NCBI GenBank assembly: GCA_001874305.1
Contig: MPCU01000013.1
Span: forward strand, 62,001-126,000
Direction of reading: 5' to 3'
From: Bacteriovorax sp. MedPE-SWde
GTDB lineage: Bacteria; Bdellovibrionota; Bacteriovoracia; Bacteriovoracales; Bacteriovoracaceae
Length of the DNA stretch: 64,000 nt
Shown here: one piece after another, positions 1 to 11,000 of the stretch
How the letters are laid out: each line of letters opens with the position of its first letter
How positions within the stretch are numbered: the stretch's first letter is position 1
Notes under the pieces: generated by a model
Seen by the model: the letters and a program-made list of their open reading frames with translations, nothing else
What the model was told of the DNA's origin: nothing
Databases searched by the model: none
Made by a program: the position numbers and the translations under genes

Positions 1-114
1 AAAGGGAGTCAACTACTCTTTAAGTAGGGAGGAAGATATTGCCCTATCCGACTGAAATTAAATGACTCTAATATTTCCTTAAACATTAAACGCTTTTTTG
101 ACGATAATTTGTTC

Positions 115-3100
115 ATGAGAAAGTTAAAGGGAATTAGCACATTTATAGTTTTAGTTTTACTCCTTCAGGGTTGTATGCCCGATAGTCTAACTAAGTTCAA
201 AGAAGCCGAAACAAAAAGCGAAGAAGTAGCCTCAGGTGTTGAAGCTCCAGATCTTCTCGATGGTGATGGAAATCCCATTGAAGCAGACGCTTTAGTCGCT
301 CCTGTTTCAGTTAGCTATGATGATAAGATAATCGTCTCAGGTGCTGATGTCGACATTGTTCCAGGGGGATCACTAAATGACCTTGAAGTTCAAGTAGATA
401 TTCCGAATGACACATATGAACTAATTGCGAATATGGAAACAAACTACTCTCCCAACTATACAATTGTTCCAGCACTTCCAACAGGGTTAACACTTAACAC
501 AGTTACCGGAGTAATTTTTGGGGCACCAGTTGCACCAGTTAATCTTGCAGCCTATACAATCACACTCACTTATACAGACCCAACGTCGCTTGCAACTGTT
601 ACACTTAATGACACTTTTAACCTAACAATCGAGGAAGAAATTCCTGCAGATTTTAGAATCACTTATAATGCTGCCGTTGTAACAAAGAAGCTTGGACTAG
701 AACTCGGAACTAATGAAAATTTCCTATCCGGTGTTACAACTATATCTTCAAAGAATGGTGCCACTGGTACTCTTGTTCTAGCAGATGCATCAAACTCAGT
801 ATTTATCGATGTTACTGCCGGAGAATTTTTAATAGCTGACGAGATTGATAATAATGGGACTTATATTGCCCCAGAATCAACTGTTTCGACACTCACATAT
901 TTCTTTGCGACTAATGCAACGGTTGACCTTATACCAATGGCATCAAGTACATCTTCTCTTGATTCAACACAAAATAGTGTTACCTATGAAATTCTTCCAG
1001 ATCTACCAACCGGACTAACTTTAAATACCTCAACTGGTGCAATCACAGGAACAGTAGCTACATCGGTTGCATCAACAGAACACACTTACAAGATTAGTAA
1101 TTCTCAGTTTACACAAAGTTACAAGTTTTCGCTCGCAATTACGGAAGCTCCAAGAGCTCTATCTCATACAAATTCATTGGTATTAGAGGTAAGTGATCCT
1201 TCAAACTTCGAAGTAGGAAGTGCTATATCTGCAAACTTCACACCTCCTCTAACAGCAGGAGGACTTGGTGAAGTTTTATTTAAACAAGGTAATACATTAA
1301 TAATTAGACATATCTCCGGTTCTTTTGAGAATGGACAAGCCATTGATAATTTTTCTTCTTACATTGATGAGGAAACGAAAATTGCGAGTACCCCTGAACA
1401 GGTTACATCCGTAATTTCTGTAGCAGATGGAACTGTCGCAACTTTAGGTGACTACAATTCAGCAGTAGCTAATTTTGTAGTATGTCAGCAAGATGGTGGT
1501 AATAATGAAGCGAAAGGTACAATTACAAAACTCATCGAAGATGGTGATGGTAACGGTGTAGATGATGCTGATATCGATTTAATATTTGTAACGCAAACAA
1601 AGGCACTTGCAGGAACGGATTGGGATGGAGAATTTGCTGATGGTATTGGTGAAAGTCTATTTTTAAATACTACATGTGATGCCTTAAATGTAAATGCTCC
1701 AGTAGTTGGTATTGGTGTTACTTCAGTTTGGTCTCCTTCAATGAGACTTACAGGTACGGCCACAACAGGATTTAAGGATGGTTATGATCTTATAACTAAC
1801 AACCTTGCAACAGCATACATAAGTGATCTTACTGCAACAGATTTTTACATCTCACCAACGAGTGCAACTTTTATAGACTCTGGTGATATTGTAGATTATT
1901 CGAGACCATACAATAGTGGCGGTGTAGGAACTCAAGAAACAACAACAGCTGTCAGAACTAACCTTAAGTTTGAGCTTAAGCGTGGAGAGGAAGTTCTACT
2001 TACGCCATTCCTTGCTCAAGGTGAAGATATTAACTACTCTACAGATGTTGACCTACCTAAAGGGCTAACTATAGATGAAAAGACTGGAGTTATTTCTGGT
2101 ACTCCAGAAGAGACAACAACAGATAGTGAATACCAAATTACTGCACAAAATATTATTAGTAGTGAAACAGTAAGAATTAATATTCAGATTATTGACTACA
2201 TTGAAATTACTGAAGTCACTAATGCACCAACGTACGCTCTACATAAGACAGAGCAGGCAAATACTGCGGCAAAGTGTAGAGTCACAAAAGAGGATATTGA
2301 CGAGTTCGCGGTTGTTCAAGATCCGCAAATTGTAGATATCGAGTGCTTTATGGATGGTGGAGAATCGGACATTTACAACCTTGGTCTTAATTTAAAAGTT
2401 GATGCTGGGCCAGGTGTATGTGAATTTGTATCTTTCCAGCCATTCTCATATTGGCAATACCCACCGGCAGAAACAGATAGTAACTTAATTGCTGAGGTTA
2501 CAGAAGTAAGCTGTACGGATGCTGTTAGAAGTGTTGGCGATTTCTATGTTCAAGGGTCATTTGCCACTGGACTATTAGGGACAGGAGTTTTTGCTCCTAC
2601 AACTCTCCCCTCAACAATAAGCAAAGACAATATATGTGAAGGCTTATATGATTCAGGTGCCATTAACTGTGACTCAGGGTCTTACACAATACAAAATGTC
2701 GGTATTTTGGATGATGGAGCAGATGGTGATGCAACTTGCGATTATCAAATTTTGAATACTGCGACTGTAGACTGTAACGGAAAAGTTAGAGCTTGTCTTC
2801 AAGGTCCAATTCGAGAGTTATTTACTACTTCAGAAATTGAAGACTCCGGGGTCAATTCAGAAATTGTACCTTCAGATGATGGACTTGAAAAAACATATAC
2901 ATTTAAAGCACCTATAGTAAATGGACTTGCTTCAAACCGAAGCATAGTTAACCATGTACGAAATAGCTCATGCTCTAGCGAAAGTTCACCTACGGAGTAT
3001 ACTCACGGAGGATTACAAGTAAGAGGAAACTCTGGCAACGCCTCGACTGGGCCGAATGCTATCTCCACTCCTATGCTTGACTCTAGTCCATACTATACTT

Positions 3101-3846
3101 TTAACTGCCTTGATGGTGCATATGACCTAAAAGCAAGAATTAGAGTAGTAGTAAGAGACTGGAATAGAAACTTCAATAAGAGCTCAAGTATTGATAGCTA
3201 CTTTGCATCATTCTTAGATGATAACTCAACAGATCCTTTCGGAATTTCTTATAATAACAGAGGTGACTGGGACGATTATAAACCAACTTATTATGAAGCT
3301 TGTACAGACACAGTCTCTCCACTTACGGCTGGAGAAGGTGGTGCAACTGTAACAGCTCCAGTTAATGCATTTCACTATATTGCAGCGACTGGAACTGCAG
3401 CGACAACAGCTGGCTCTACTACAGTTACTGGAACAGGAACAACTTTTAATACAGAGTTAGCTGTCGGAGATTGGGTTGCAATTGGATCTTCTTTAAGAAG
3501 AGTGACTGGTGGACTTGTAGCAGGAAGCTTTACTGTTAACACTGCTTTCTACAATACGATGACAGCACAAAGTGTTTACTCTCTAACAGCGACAGGCGGT
3601 ATATCAGCAGCACCAGCACTATCATATACGATTGGAACTAATACCCTTGATGGAACAAACACAAGGTTCTTATCAACTCTTACTCCAGGGGCCCGAATTA
3701 CTCTGAGCTCAGGACAAGTTGTCATTATAGATAGTGTTGCTAACAATACTGAAGCAACAATTACTGGTTACTTTAACTCAACCAACGCTGCTGATGCTAC
3801 AGCAACGATAGGAACAGGAATGATATTTCCAGGACCAAACCTCTAA
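115..3846 (+). CDS. Large Ig-like surface lipoprotein
   Basis: I read this as an exported lipoprotein of about 1243 residues. A hydrophobic stretch near the N-terminus ends in the lipobox LLQGC, so it should be lipid-anchored in the envelope. At least three repeats of the He_PIG (putative Ig) type are visible, each with an LPTGLTLN..TG.I.G core, starting near bases 475, 1003 and 2053. The C-terminal 140 residues hold two Thr/Gly-rich repeats (about 3390-3590 and 3595-3810) of the GTGTTFNTEL..GD type seen in surface and tail-fibre proteins. The middle part has many Cys residues, which suggests disulfides outside the cytoplasm. A TTG at 109 is also in frame, but the ATG at 115 puts the positively charged n-region right at the start; no clear Shine-Dalgarno is seen for either. 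It converges on rimO with a 4-base overlap. An adhesin or prey-contact role is possible but unproven. Confidence 0.75.
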   Translation: MRKLKGISTFIVLVLLLQGCMPDSLTKFKEAETKSEEVASGVEAPDLLDGDGNPIEADALVAPVSVSYDDKIIVSGADVDIVPGGSLNDLEVQVDIPNDTYELIANMETNYSPNYTIVPALPTGLTLNTVTGVIFGAPVAPVNLAAYTITLTYTDPTSLATVTLNDTFNLTIEEEIPADFRITYNAAVVTKKLGLELGTNENFLSGVTTISSKNGATGTLVLADASNSVFIDVTAGEFLIADEIDNNGTYIAPESTVSTLTYFFATNATVDLIPMASSTSSLDSTQNSVTYEILPDLPTGLTLNTSTGAITGTVATSVASTEHTYKISNSQFTQSYKFSLAITEAPRALSHTNSLVLEVSDPSNFEVGSAISANFTPPLTAGGLGEVLFKQGNTLIIRHISGSFENGQAIDNFSSYIDEETKIASTPEQVTSVISVADGTVATLGDYNSAVANFVVCQQDGGNNEAKGTITKLIEDGDGNGVDDADIDLIFVTQTKALAGTDWDGEFADGIGESLFLNTTCDALNVNAPVVGIGVTSVWSPSMRLTGTATTGFKDGYDLITNNLATAYISDLTATDFYISPTSATFIDSGDIVDYSRPYNSGGVGTQETTTAVRTNLKFELKRGEEVLLTPFLAQGEDINYSTDVDLPKGLTIDEKTGVISGTPEETTTDSEYQITAQNIISSETVRINIQIIDYIEITEVTNAPTYALHKTEQANTAAKCRVTKEDIDEFAVVQDPQIVDIECFMDGGESDIYNLGLNLKVDAGPGVCEFVSFQPFSYWQYPPAETDSNLIAEVTEVSCTDAVRSVGDFYVQGSFATGLLGTGVFAPTTLPSTISKDNICEGLYDSGAINCDSGSYTIQNVGILDDGADGDATCDYQILNTATVDCNGKVRACLQGPIRELFTTSEIEDSGVNSEIVPSDDGLEKTYTFKAPIVNGLASNRSIVNHVRNSSCSSESSPTEYTHGGLQVRGNSGNASTGPNAISTPMLDSSPYYTFNCLDGAYDLKARIRVVVRDWNRNFNKSSSIDSYFASFLDDNSTDPFGISYNNRGDWDDYKPTYYEACTDTVSPLTAGEGGATVTAPVNAFHYIAATGTAATTAGSTTVTGTGTTFNTELAVGDWVAIGSSLRRVTGGLVAGSFTVNTAFYNTMTAQSVYSLTATGGISAAPALSYTIGTNTLDGTNTRFLSTLTPGARITLSSGQVVIIDSVANNTEATITGYFNSTNAADATATIGTGMIFPGPNL
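3390..3810 (+). repeat. Tandem Thr/Gly-rich protein repeats in the surface lipoprotein
   Basis: Two consecutive repeat units in the C-terminus of the lipoprotein share the pattern GT..T..GT.T.F.T.L..G..I...S....V. The first covers roughly 3390-3590 and the second roughly 3595-3810. They are diverged, so they are visible in protein but not as an obvious DNA repeat. Confidence 0.5.
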
Positions 3847-5228
3847 ACCAAACGACCAACTAAATCAAAATCTAATACATCTGAGACCTCGACATTTACG
3901 AGGTCTCCTTGTTTTAACTCTCTATCATTCAGATCATTTATAATAACTTTCCCGTCAATATCTGGAGCCTGTCCAAAATGGCGACCAACAATGAGAAGTT
4001 CCGTATCTTCATGAGTTCCCTCAACTAATACTTCAATAGTCTTCCCAAGGAAATCTTGGTTAAGTTCACGAGCGATTTCTTTTTGAGCTTCAAATAGTCT
4101 ATCAAACCTTTCTTCGATAACTTCTTGAGGAACCTTATCTTTTAAACGGTAAGCAGGTGTTCCTTCTTCATCTGAGTATCTGAATATACCTAAGTGATTA
4201 AAACGTGCCTTCTTAACACCTTCTAAAAGCTTTTCGAAGTCAGCATCATTCTCACCAGGGAATCCAACAATGATTGAAGTTCTAAGAACGATTCCAGGAA
4301 TCTTCTCACGAAGCCTTTGAATTCTATTCATTATTTCTTCACCAGTAATCTTTCTATTCATTCTCTTAAGAACATAGTCAGAGAAGTGTTGTACTGGCAT
4401 ATCTAAGTACTTACATACTTTTTCAGAAGAAGCCATTTTATCAATAACTTCATCAGTTAACTCATCTGGGTAAAAGTAAAATAACCTAATCCAATCAATA
4501 TTTTCGACTGACTCTAGACCAGAGAGTAATTCAAATACATTATTCTTATCATCTAAATCAACTCCGTAATCAGAAAGATCTTGTGAGATAAGATTTAATT
4601 CCCTTACTCCTGTTTCAGATAAGGCTTGAGCTTCTTTTACTAGAGACTCAACTGATCGAGATCTTAAACGACCTCTTAGAGTTGGGATAATACAGAATGT
4701 ACAATTTCTGTTACACCCTTCTGAGATCTTCAACCATGCTGTATAAAATGGAGATGTATTAAGACGAGGATCAAACTCTGTATGAATAAATCTTGGGACT
4801 TCTACGAATGACTTCTTTTCAAGCTTATTATCTTCAAGAGCTGTTAATAGTGGAACAATCTTATTGTACTCACCAGTTCCAATAAACATATCGACTTCTG
4901 GCATACTCTCTTCAAGTTCACTTGAGTATCTCTGTGCCATACAACCTGAAACAACTAGTGCCTTACAGATTCCATGCTCTTCTGATTTATAGTCTGCAAG
5001 ATCAAGAATCATCTCGATCGATTCTTGCTTTGCTGCTTCGATAAATGAGCAAGTGTTTACAACTATAACTTCTGCTTTATTTTCTTCAGTTACGACTTCG
5101 AAACCATTTAGGCCCATATGACCTAACATAACCTGTGCATCTACAAGGTTCTTTGAACAACCAAGTGAGGTAAAGTAAACTGTTCTATCAACGAATTTCT
5201 TCGCCCCATCCACATTTGTGGTTTCCAT
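3843..5228 (-). CDS. rimO: Ribosomal protein S12 methylthiotransferase RimO
   Basis: RimO adds a methylthio group to a conserved aspartate of ribosomal protein S12 using radical SAM chemistry and two 4Fe-4S clusters. The N-terminal MTTase domain carries Cys24, Cys60 and Cys96 for the auxiliary cluster. The radical SAM CxxxCxxC motif is Cys172-Cys176-Cys179 in the context SEGCNRNCTFC, and is followed by IIPTLRGRLRSR, typical of RimO rather than MiaB. The C-terminus looks like a TRAM domain. The length of 461 residues is near the family norm. An AGGAG lies about 9 bases before the ATG. The gene is convergent with the surface lipoprotein gene and divergent from the transglycosylase gene, so it is probably monocistronic. 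Confidence 0.95.
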   Translation of the reverse strand: METTNVDGAKKFVDRTVYFTSLGCSKNLVDAQVMLGHMGLNGFEVVTEENKAEVIVVNTCSFIEAAKQESIEMILDLADYKSEEHGICKALVVSGCMAQRYSSELEESMPEVDMFIGTGEYNKIVPLLTALEDNKLEKKSFVEVPRFIHTEFDPRLNTSPFYTAWLKISEGCNRNCTFCIIPTLRGRLRSRSVESLVKEAQALSETGVRELNLISQDLSDYGVDLDDKNNVFELLSGLESVENIDWIRLFYFYPDELTDEVIDKMASSEKVCKYLDMPVQHFSDYVLKRMNRKITGEEIMNRIQRLREKIPGIVLRTSIIVGFPGENDADFEKLLEGVKKARFNHLGIFRYSDEEGTPAYRLKDKVPQEVIEERFDRLFEAQKEIARELNQDFLGKTIEVLVEGTHEDTELLIVGRHFGQAPDIDGKVIINDLNDRELKQGDLVNVEVSDVLDFDLVGRLV

Positions 5229-5371
5229 ATATCTAATCTCCTGAGAAAAACTACCCCTTTATAGGTGGCTTCCCTAATTTTATCAAGAGCTTATGTAATT
5301 TTTTTGTATCTATGTGGACGTATTTTCAACGAGTTGCTTACCTTGCTCTCTTCTAATATCCTATTACTACT

Positions 5372-7357
5372 ATGAAAAACTCTATTCTCTTACTTATTAT
5401 AACTATATTTTGTTCATGCTCTCGTCTCGTGGCACCTCCAGACAAGAGACATTCTGAGATCCTTAAGACTTCAGACAAGAGTACCTCTGAGCAACAAGCC
5501 TTAATCCTCTATAGCTTAAAGAATGGTTCTGTTGAGTGTTCTAAACTTTCAAACCTTGCAACTAATAAAAATAATCCACTAAATCAATGGATTAAGATTC
5601 AGCACATAGCAAATTGCAATACATCACAAGACCAGCTTCAATCACTCTTTGACAGTCGTGACGACTTAAAAGAATGGGTCAAGCAAGACCTATATAATTT
5701 AGTGATTAAGAAGTCTGACAATATTGATTCAAAGGTAGAGGCCTATTCACTTCTCACAAAATATCTTAAGACTCAAGATGAGAAGGTAAAAAATATTAAG
5801 GCGGCAATCAAGCTAGCAAAGAAGAGTAATAGAAGTTTATCGAAACTCAAATCTATGCTCATTGATATATCTCCTCTTTATAATCAAGATATAAACGCTT
5901 CAAATATTTTTACTATTGCAAAGGACTTTCATAGAAATAGGAAGTTTAAAAAAGCTAGAACTCTATATAAGAAAATAATTAAATCTCAAACAACTTCTTT
6001 AAAAGAAAAGGTTCTTGCTTGGGATAAGCTAAGATTCTCATATAAACTAGATAGAGATAAAGAGTCCTACAGAAAAGAAACAAGAAAGCTGGTTCTCTTT
6101 TTAAGAAGTATTAAGAACGATGACTATGCCCGAGAAATGAATGCTAAGTTCTCTAATATCCTAGCAAGAATATATTGGACAAAAGGAAATCTTACACGTG
6201 CAAAGAGAGTTATTAGGGATGTTCTTATATTAAAAGAGATTCCATTAAAACATAAAATTAACTCATACTACCATCTTGCAGGTATTCACGCCGATAGAAG
6301 ACAACACTCTAGAGCTGTTCACTATTACAAAAAAGCATATCAAACAATTGAAGATGATCATGAACATAAAGAAGCCATTTTATGGAATGTTGGATGGCAC
6401 TACTACAAGCGAAAGAAATATCAACAAGCAATTAACTGGTTCAACAATTATATGCCTAAAGAAGGTGAATCTCCACAGTTTAGATTTACTTATTGGAAGG
6501 CAATTTCATATAAAAAACTTGGAAATAAAGATAAGTTTAAAGAAGTTATGTCGAGTCTTAGATCTCAAGATCCGTATGGTTTCTATGGTCAAATGGCCCA
6601 CGTCGATAGTGTCGCTCTTCAACCTATTAACTCAGACACGAAGTCTCATGAATTCAAAGCAGATGCTCTTTCGTGGTCAATCTACTTAAATAATTTTGAT
6701 CTTGCACATAAGATCGTTGATCATACTAAAGATATTGATTTACTAGAGTTCTATCATGCTGAGTACTTCGACAAGTTAATCTTTAAGTACTTCTCCTTTG
6801 ATTATGAAAAGAGAAAAGAAATATTAAAAGAATCTCCATTATACGCTTACCCTCTTGCCTATAAGGCTGACTTTATAAAGTCTAATCTCTCTAAGAATGT
6901 TCCAACAGAGCTTCTTATGGCCATAGCAAGACAAGAGTCAGCGTTTAATAAATACGCAAGAAGCCCGGCAGATGCATTTGGATTATTGCAACTAATCCCT
7001 ATCAGGGCAAAAGAACTCTCAAAGAGATATAAGATACCATTTAAAAACTATAATGATCTCTATTCACCTGAAACGAATATAGCTCTCTCTAGTAAACTCT
7101 TAGATCAGCTAATGAGAAGACAAAAGAAGAATTTTATTCACTTTGTAGCCAGTTATAACGCTGGAGAAACTCCAATTAATAGGTGGAAGAAATCATTTAA
7201 GAAATTAAGTGATATGGAGTTTATTGAAGAGATTCCTTATTCAGAGACAAGGAAATATGTAAAACTTGTTGCGAGAAACATTCTTGTATACAAGAGGCTC
7301 TTATCAGACAAAGAGTTTCATATTACAAAGAACTTTTTTAGAGGTGGATATAAATAG
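5372..7357 (+). CDS. Lytic murein transglycosylase lipoprotein (Slt70-like)
   Basis: This enzyme should cleave the MurNAc-GlcNAc bond of peptidoglycan without water, leaving 1,6-anhydro-MurNAc. The N-terminus is a short signal ending in FCSC, a lipobox, so it is predicted to be lipid-anchored rather than soluble as in E. coli Slt. Residues of about 60-480 form a helical TPR-like superhelix. The C-terminal SLT domain contains LLMAIARQESAF with catalytic Glu522, then FGLLQLIP and the YNAGE motif. The length of 661 residues matches Slt70. The stop codon lies inside a bidirectional terminator hairpin shared with lolA. It would act with NagZ (elsewhere in the window) in murein turnover; a predator could also use it on prey wall. 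Confidence 0.9.
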   Translation: MKNSILLLIITIFCSCSRLVAPPDKRHSEILKTSDKSTSEQQALILYSLKNGSVECSKLSNLATNKNNPLNQWIKIQHIANCNTSQDQLQSLFDSRDDLKEWVKQDLYNLVIKKSDNIDSKVEAYSLLTKYLKTQDEKVKNIKAAIKLAKKSNRSLSKLKSMLIDISPLYNQDINASNIFTIAKDFHRNRKFKKARTLYKKIIKSQTTSLKEKVLAWDKLRFSYKLDRDKESYRKETRKLVLFLRSIKNDDYAREMNAKFSNILARIYWTKGNLTRAKRVIRDVLILKEIPLKHKINSYYHLAGIHADRRQHSRAVHYYKKAYQTIEDDHEHKEAILWNVGWHYYKRKKYQQAINWFNNYMPKEGESPQFRFTYWKAISYKKLGNKDKFKEVMSSLRSQDPYGFYGQMAHVDSVALQPINSDTKSHEFKADALSWSIYLNNFDLAHKIVDHTKDIDLLEFYHAEYFDKLIFKYFSFDYEKRKEILKESPLYAYPLAYKADFIKSNLSKNVPTELLMAIARQESAFNKYARSPADAFGLLQLIPIRAKELSKRYKIPFKNYNDLYSPETNIALSSKLLDQLMRRQKKNFIHFVASYNAGETPINRWKKSFKKLSDMEFIEEIPYSETRKYVKLVARNILVYKRLLSDKEFHITKNFFRGGYK

Positions 7358-7379
7358 AACTCCTAAATGGAGTTCTATT
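7353..7379. terminator. Bidirectional terminator between transglycosylase gene and lolA
   Basis: This is a perfect 11-base-pair inverted repeat (7353-7363 with 7369-7379) around a 5-base loop, followed on the + strand by T-rich sequence. The stop codon of the + gene (7355-7357) and the stop of the - gene (7375-7377) both lie inside the stem. Confidence 0.75.
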
Positions 7380-7971
7380 GTTTTACAATTTTTGCATTTT
7401 TTGGAATTTTGAATATAAAGTATTTCTTTTTGAACTTTAAATCTACTTTAGTATTTTTAAGATCTAATTTAACATTTCTACCATCTTCATATTTTATTAT
7501 AATTTGGTTAAGTAGATTAAAGCTCTTCTTTTTCTTAGAAAAAGATAATATGGCTTCATTCACACCAGTTCTCTTCTTAGCATTCTTATTAAAAAAGATC
7601 TTCGTCACTAGCGCTTTATTTTCAACCCTATAATTCCCATTAGTCTTTAATCCAGATTTTAGTATATCAAAGAAGTTTGAAAGCCCGGTCTCCTGTCCCT
7701 TGTGAACTGTAACCTCTGGAGCTTCATCTTCAAAAAATGGAGCTCTATAAATCCAAGTCGTTTTACTATTAGAAACATAGAGCAGCTTTTCAGGCGCGGA
7801 CTGATCAAGTCTCAAGTTACTTGGATACTTATACTCGAAAATACCTGATGCCTTTCGATGTCCCTTATCAACCTTACTCTTAAATTCTTGAATATATTCT
7901 GTTCTAAATGAACTTGGTAGAAATGCCAGAATATTGGCGGATAAAAATACGAGTATTAAACTTTTAAACAT
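7375..7971 (-). CDS. lolA: Outer-membrane lipoprotein carrier protein LolA family
   Basis: LolA shuttles outer-membrane lipoproteins across the periplasm from LolCDE to LolB. The protein has a signal peptide of about 16-18 residues. After it, the pattern of an early YIQEF..KV helix, KASGIFEYKYPSNLRLD, then WIYRAPFFEDEAPEV matches the LolA fold opening (loss of signal, then 'GxFxyxxPxxLR...W.Y.P'). The length of 198 residues is typical. An AGGAG lies 6 bases before the ATG. Many lipoproteins in the window would be clients. The assignment rests on motif pattern, since LolA sequences diverge strongly. Confidence 0.8.
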   Translation of the reverse strand: MFKSLILVFLSANILAFLPSSFRTEYIQEFKSKVDKGHRKASGIFEYKYPSNLRLDQSAPEKLLYVSNSKTTWIYRAPFFEDEAPEVTVHKGQETGLSNFFDILKSGLKTNGNYRVENKALVTKIFFNKNAKKRTGVNEAILSFSKKKKSFNLLNQIIIKYEDGRNVKLDLKNTKVDLKFKKKYFIFKIPKNAKIVKQ

Positions 7972-8010
7972 TCTTGTCTCCTTATAACTATCTTATTATA
8001 AACCAAAAAT

Positions 8011-8052
8011 GAAAAAAGCCCACTATGTTCTAAGAGAATCATAGTGGGCCTT
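8011..8052 (-). terminator. Intrinsic terminator of smc
   Basis: A perfect 10-base-pair stem (8018-8027 with 8040-8049) is followed on the - strand by six T residues (complement of 8012-8017). It sits 20 bases beyond the smc stop codon. Confidence 0.85.
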
Positions 8053-8071
8053 ATATTTAATTCTATTTATT

Positions 8072-11000
8072 TTAATGTAATTGTACTGATAGTGCCTTAG
8101 AAACACCTGGTTCCTGCATCGTAACACCATAAAGAGTATCATTTAGCTCCATCGTCTTCTTATTATGTGTAATAAGAATGAATTGAGACTCTGAACTCAT
8201 CTCTCTTAGAAGCTCATTAAATCTACCTACGTTTGCATCATCAAGTGGAGCATCAACCTCATCCAGTAAACAGAATGGAGAAGGCTTAACTAGGAAGATA
8301 GAGAAGATAAGAGAAACAGCAGTCATCGCCTTTTCTCCACCAGACATTAAGTTGATATTCTGCATTTTCTTACCTGGCGGCTTAGCTATAATATCAACAC
8401 CACATTCAGCGTCATCAATATCTCCAACAATTTTAAGTTGTGCTTCACCACCACCAAAAATGATTGGAAATACTTTTCTAAATCTCACATCAACTTCTTC
8501 AAAAGCGACTTTAAATCTCTCTTTAGATTTTTCATCAATATGGTTAATTGCGTTTTCAAGGTCTTCAAGAGACTGTCTTAACTCACCTTCTTGAACCTTT
8601 AAGAAGTCATGGCGAAGTTTTTGACGATCATAGTCTTCAATAGCTTGCCAATTAATCTCTCCTAAACGGCCATACTCAGACTTGTATTGCTTAAGTCTTT
8701 GAGATTGGTCTTTAAGTTCTTGACCATATTTTCTTACAAACTCATAAGATTCTTTTTCTATTTCAACAATTCCATTCTCTGTTTCCATGAAGTACATTCC
8801 AGAAACATCTGTTAATCGTTGATAGTCTTCTTCTGTATATTCTAAAAATCTTCCAAGAGTTTCTCTTAGGTCTACTCTATATTTCTCGAAGATATTTCTT
8901 GTAAGCTCTTCTTCTTCTACAAGATACTGCTCAAGTCTAAGTTCTTTTTCTGTAATTTCCTTGTCAGTCTTATTGATGTCTTTTGTAAGAGTTTTAACAG
9001 TTTCTTCTCTTTCTTGCATACCAAGAAGAAGCTCTGAAAACTCATCTTTCATCATACTTAGAACTTCATCTTTATCAGAAAGAACTTCTGCCATCTCACT
9101 ATTAGAGACTTCAAGAGTTTCAATTTCCTCTTGAGTATTATTCATTTCTTCTTGTAAGTTTTCTACAAGCTCTGAATTCGTTTGAATTCTAGATGTTTGT
9201 TTTTCAAGTTGGTTAGCAATATCTTCAACCTGAGCTTCTAATGAATTAACTCTTTGCTGAAATGTTTTCGCTTCAACTTGCTTTTCCATTAGTAGTTCAC
9301 GGTCTTGATCGTAACTACCTCTCAAAGTTTCATACTCTTCAGTATTTTCTTCAATTCTATTAGCAAGATCTTCTAACTCTTCTTCAAGAGTACTCTTAAG
9401 CTTCATGAAAGATTCTTCTTTTTCTAGAATCTCAAACCTAAGTTTAGAAGTTTCATCTCTTCTATTGTTTAGAATATCTAATCTTGTATTACCCGATTCC
9501 ATTCCTGCCAATTTAGAATCAAGTGCTGACTTCTTTGAAGCATATTCTGCTTTAGAGTCAGCAAGAGCTTCTCTGGCCTGATCATGAGAATCAACAGCAA
9601 TTACTAATTCCTCATTACTTGTAGAAACGATTTCTTCAAGCGTTGATACTTCAGCATTTAAGACTTCAAGACTTGCAGTAAGTTCTTCGATTTTATTATT
9701 TCTTGCAACAGCTGATTGAGTTGCGTCCTCATCACCTTTAATAATTAGGCTTGTTGCTTTTGATCTATTTTTGAGAATTCTTTTTCCAGAAATATCAGAG
9801 ATACCAATGAAATTTATCGCACTTGAAATTCCTCTAGCTTTCTCTAGATCAAGATCTTCAACGATAAATAGTCCATTAAGATATGGCATAAGACGTGACT
9901 TATACTCTTCAGGTAATTGTACTACATCTGAAACACTTAATAGTTCTTGTCCAAGTTTTACATTTAATCTTTCTTTGGTTTCCTCAGTAACTAGGTCAGC
10001 TTGTTTGTCTCCAAGTAGAACTTCTAGTGCTTTTGAAGAGTCTTTTGAGATCCAATCTTTTAATAGCGAAAGGTCATCTTCAGTTGTAACAAGAGTATCG
10101 AAGAACTCTCCAAGAAGTGAGCCAACAGCTGAAGTGTACTTATCATCACACTTAACAAGACTTCCTAATACATTGTACGAGTCAGTTTCATTATTCTTTA
10201 GAAACTCAGAAATACCTTCTTTTGCTCCCTCAAGTGATGCAGCAACCTCTTTTAAAGAGTTCAGTCTAGACTCAACAGTGATTTGCTCTTTTGACTTTGC
10301 TCTTAGCTCCATCTCAGAGTTCTTATCTCTTTGAGACTTCTCTTCTAAGTTAGTTTTTAGATCTGATTCTTTCTCAGTTAACTCAGTCACTAATTTTTCA
10401 GCAGCGTAAACAGCATCTCTTTCTTTAGCAATTTCAGTTGAAACTCCAGAGTATTGTTTCTCAAGGGCCTCAATTTCAGTTGCTAGATCTTGAAGAGAAG
10501 TTGCGTATTCTTCTAGTTTAGAATTATTTTGAAACGCAACTTGTTCCATTTTTTGCATTTCATCTTTCTTAGATGTTGCTTCTTCAACAATATCCGTTAA
10601 AGATTCTTTCTTAAGCTCAAGCTCAGACTTAATATCTTCAAGTCTTTCTTCTTCAGCCTCATAGTCATATTCTTCTTTTGCACTCTCTATTACAGAAGTC
10701 ATTTCTTCAGTAAGTGCTTCTCTTTTCTCAGTTCTTTCAAGCATGTCTGCTTTAAGATCTTCAATTTCTTTTTCTCTAAGCTCTGCTTGCTTCTCTTTAT
10801 CAGTAAGAGAGTTACATAGAGAGTTTAATCTCTCTTCTGCTGCAGCTAACTTATTTGATACTTCATTTCTTTCTTTTTGAAGGTTTTCAATACATTCAGA
10901 CTTTTCATCTTTTAAGTATCTTTCTTCTTCTAGAGAAACTTCTAAATTATTTTTTTCAGTTGTCCACGTTTCTAAAAGAATTGTCTTTTCATTGAGACTA

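Noticed and set aside
1-108. c-di-GMP riboswitch remnant upstream of the first lipoprotein gene
   Set aside because: The G-rich stretch looked promising, but none of the class I riboswitch core elements can be recognised.
7367-7633. Hydrophobic + strand frame of 88 codons
   Set aside because: It is antisense to lolA, starts inside the shared terminator and only mirrors the complement of Lys-rich codons.
9771-10334. Ser-rich + strand frame of 187 codons
   Set aside because: It lies wholly within smc in antisense; high Ser content is what the complement of Glu/Lys-rich coiled coil gives.
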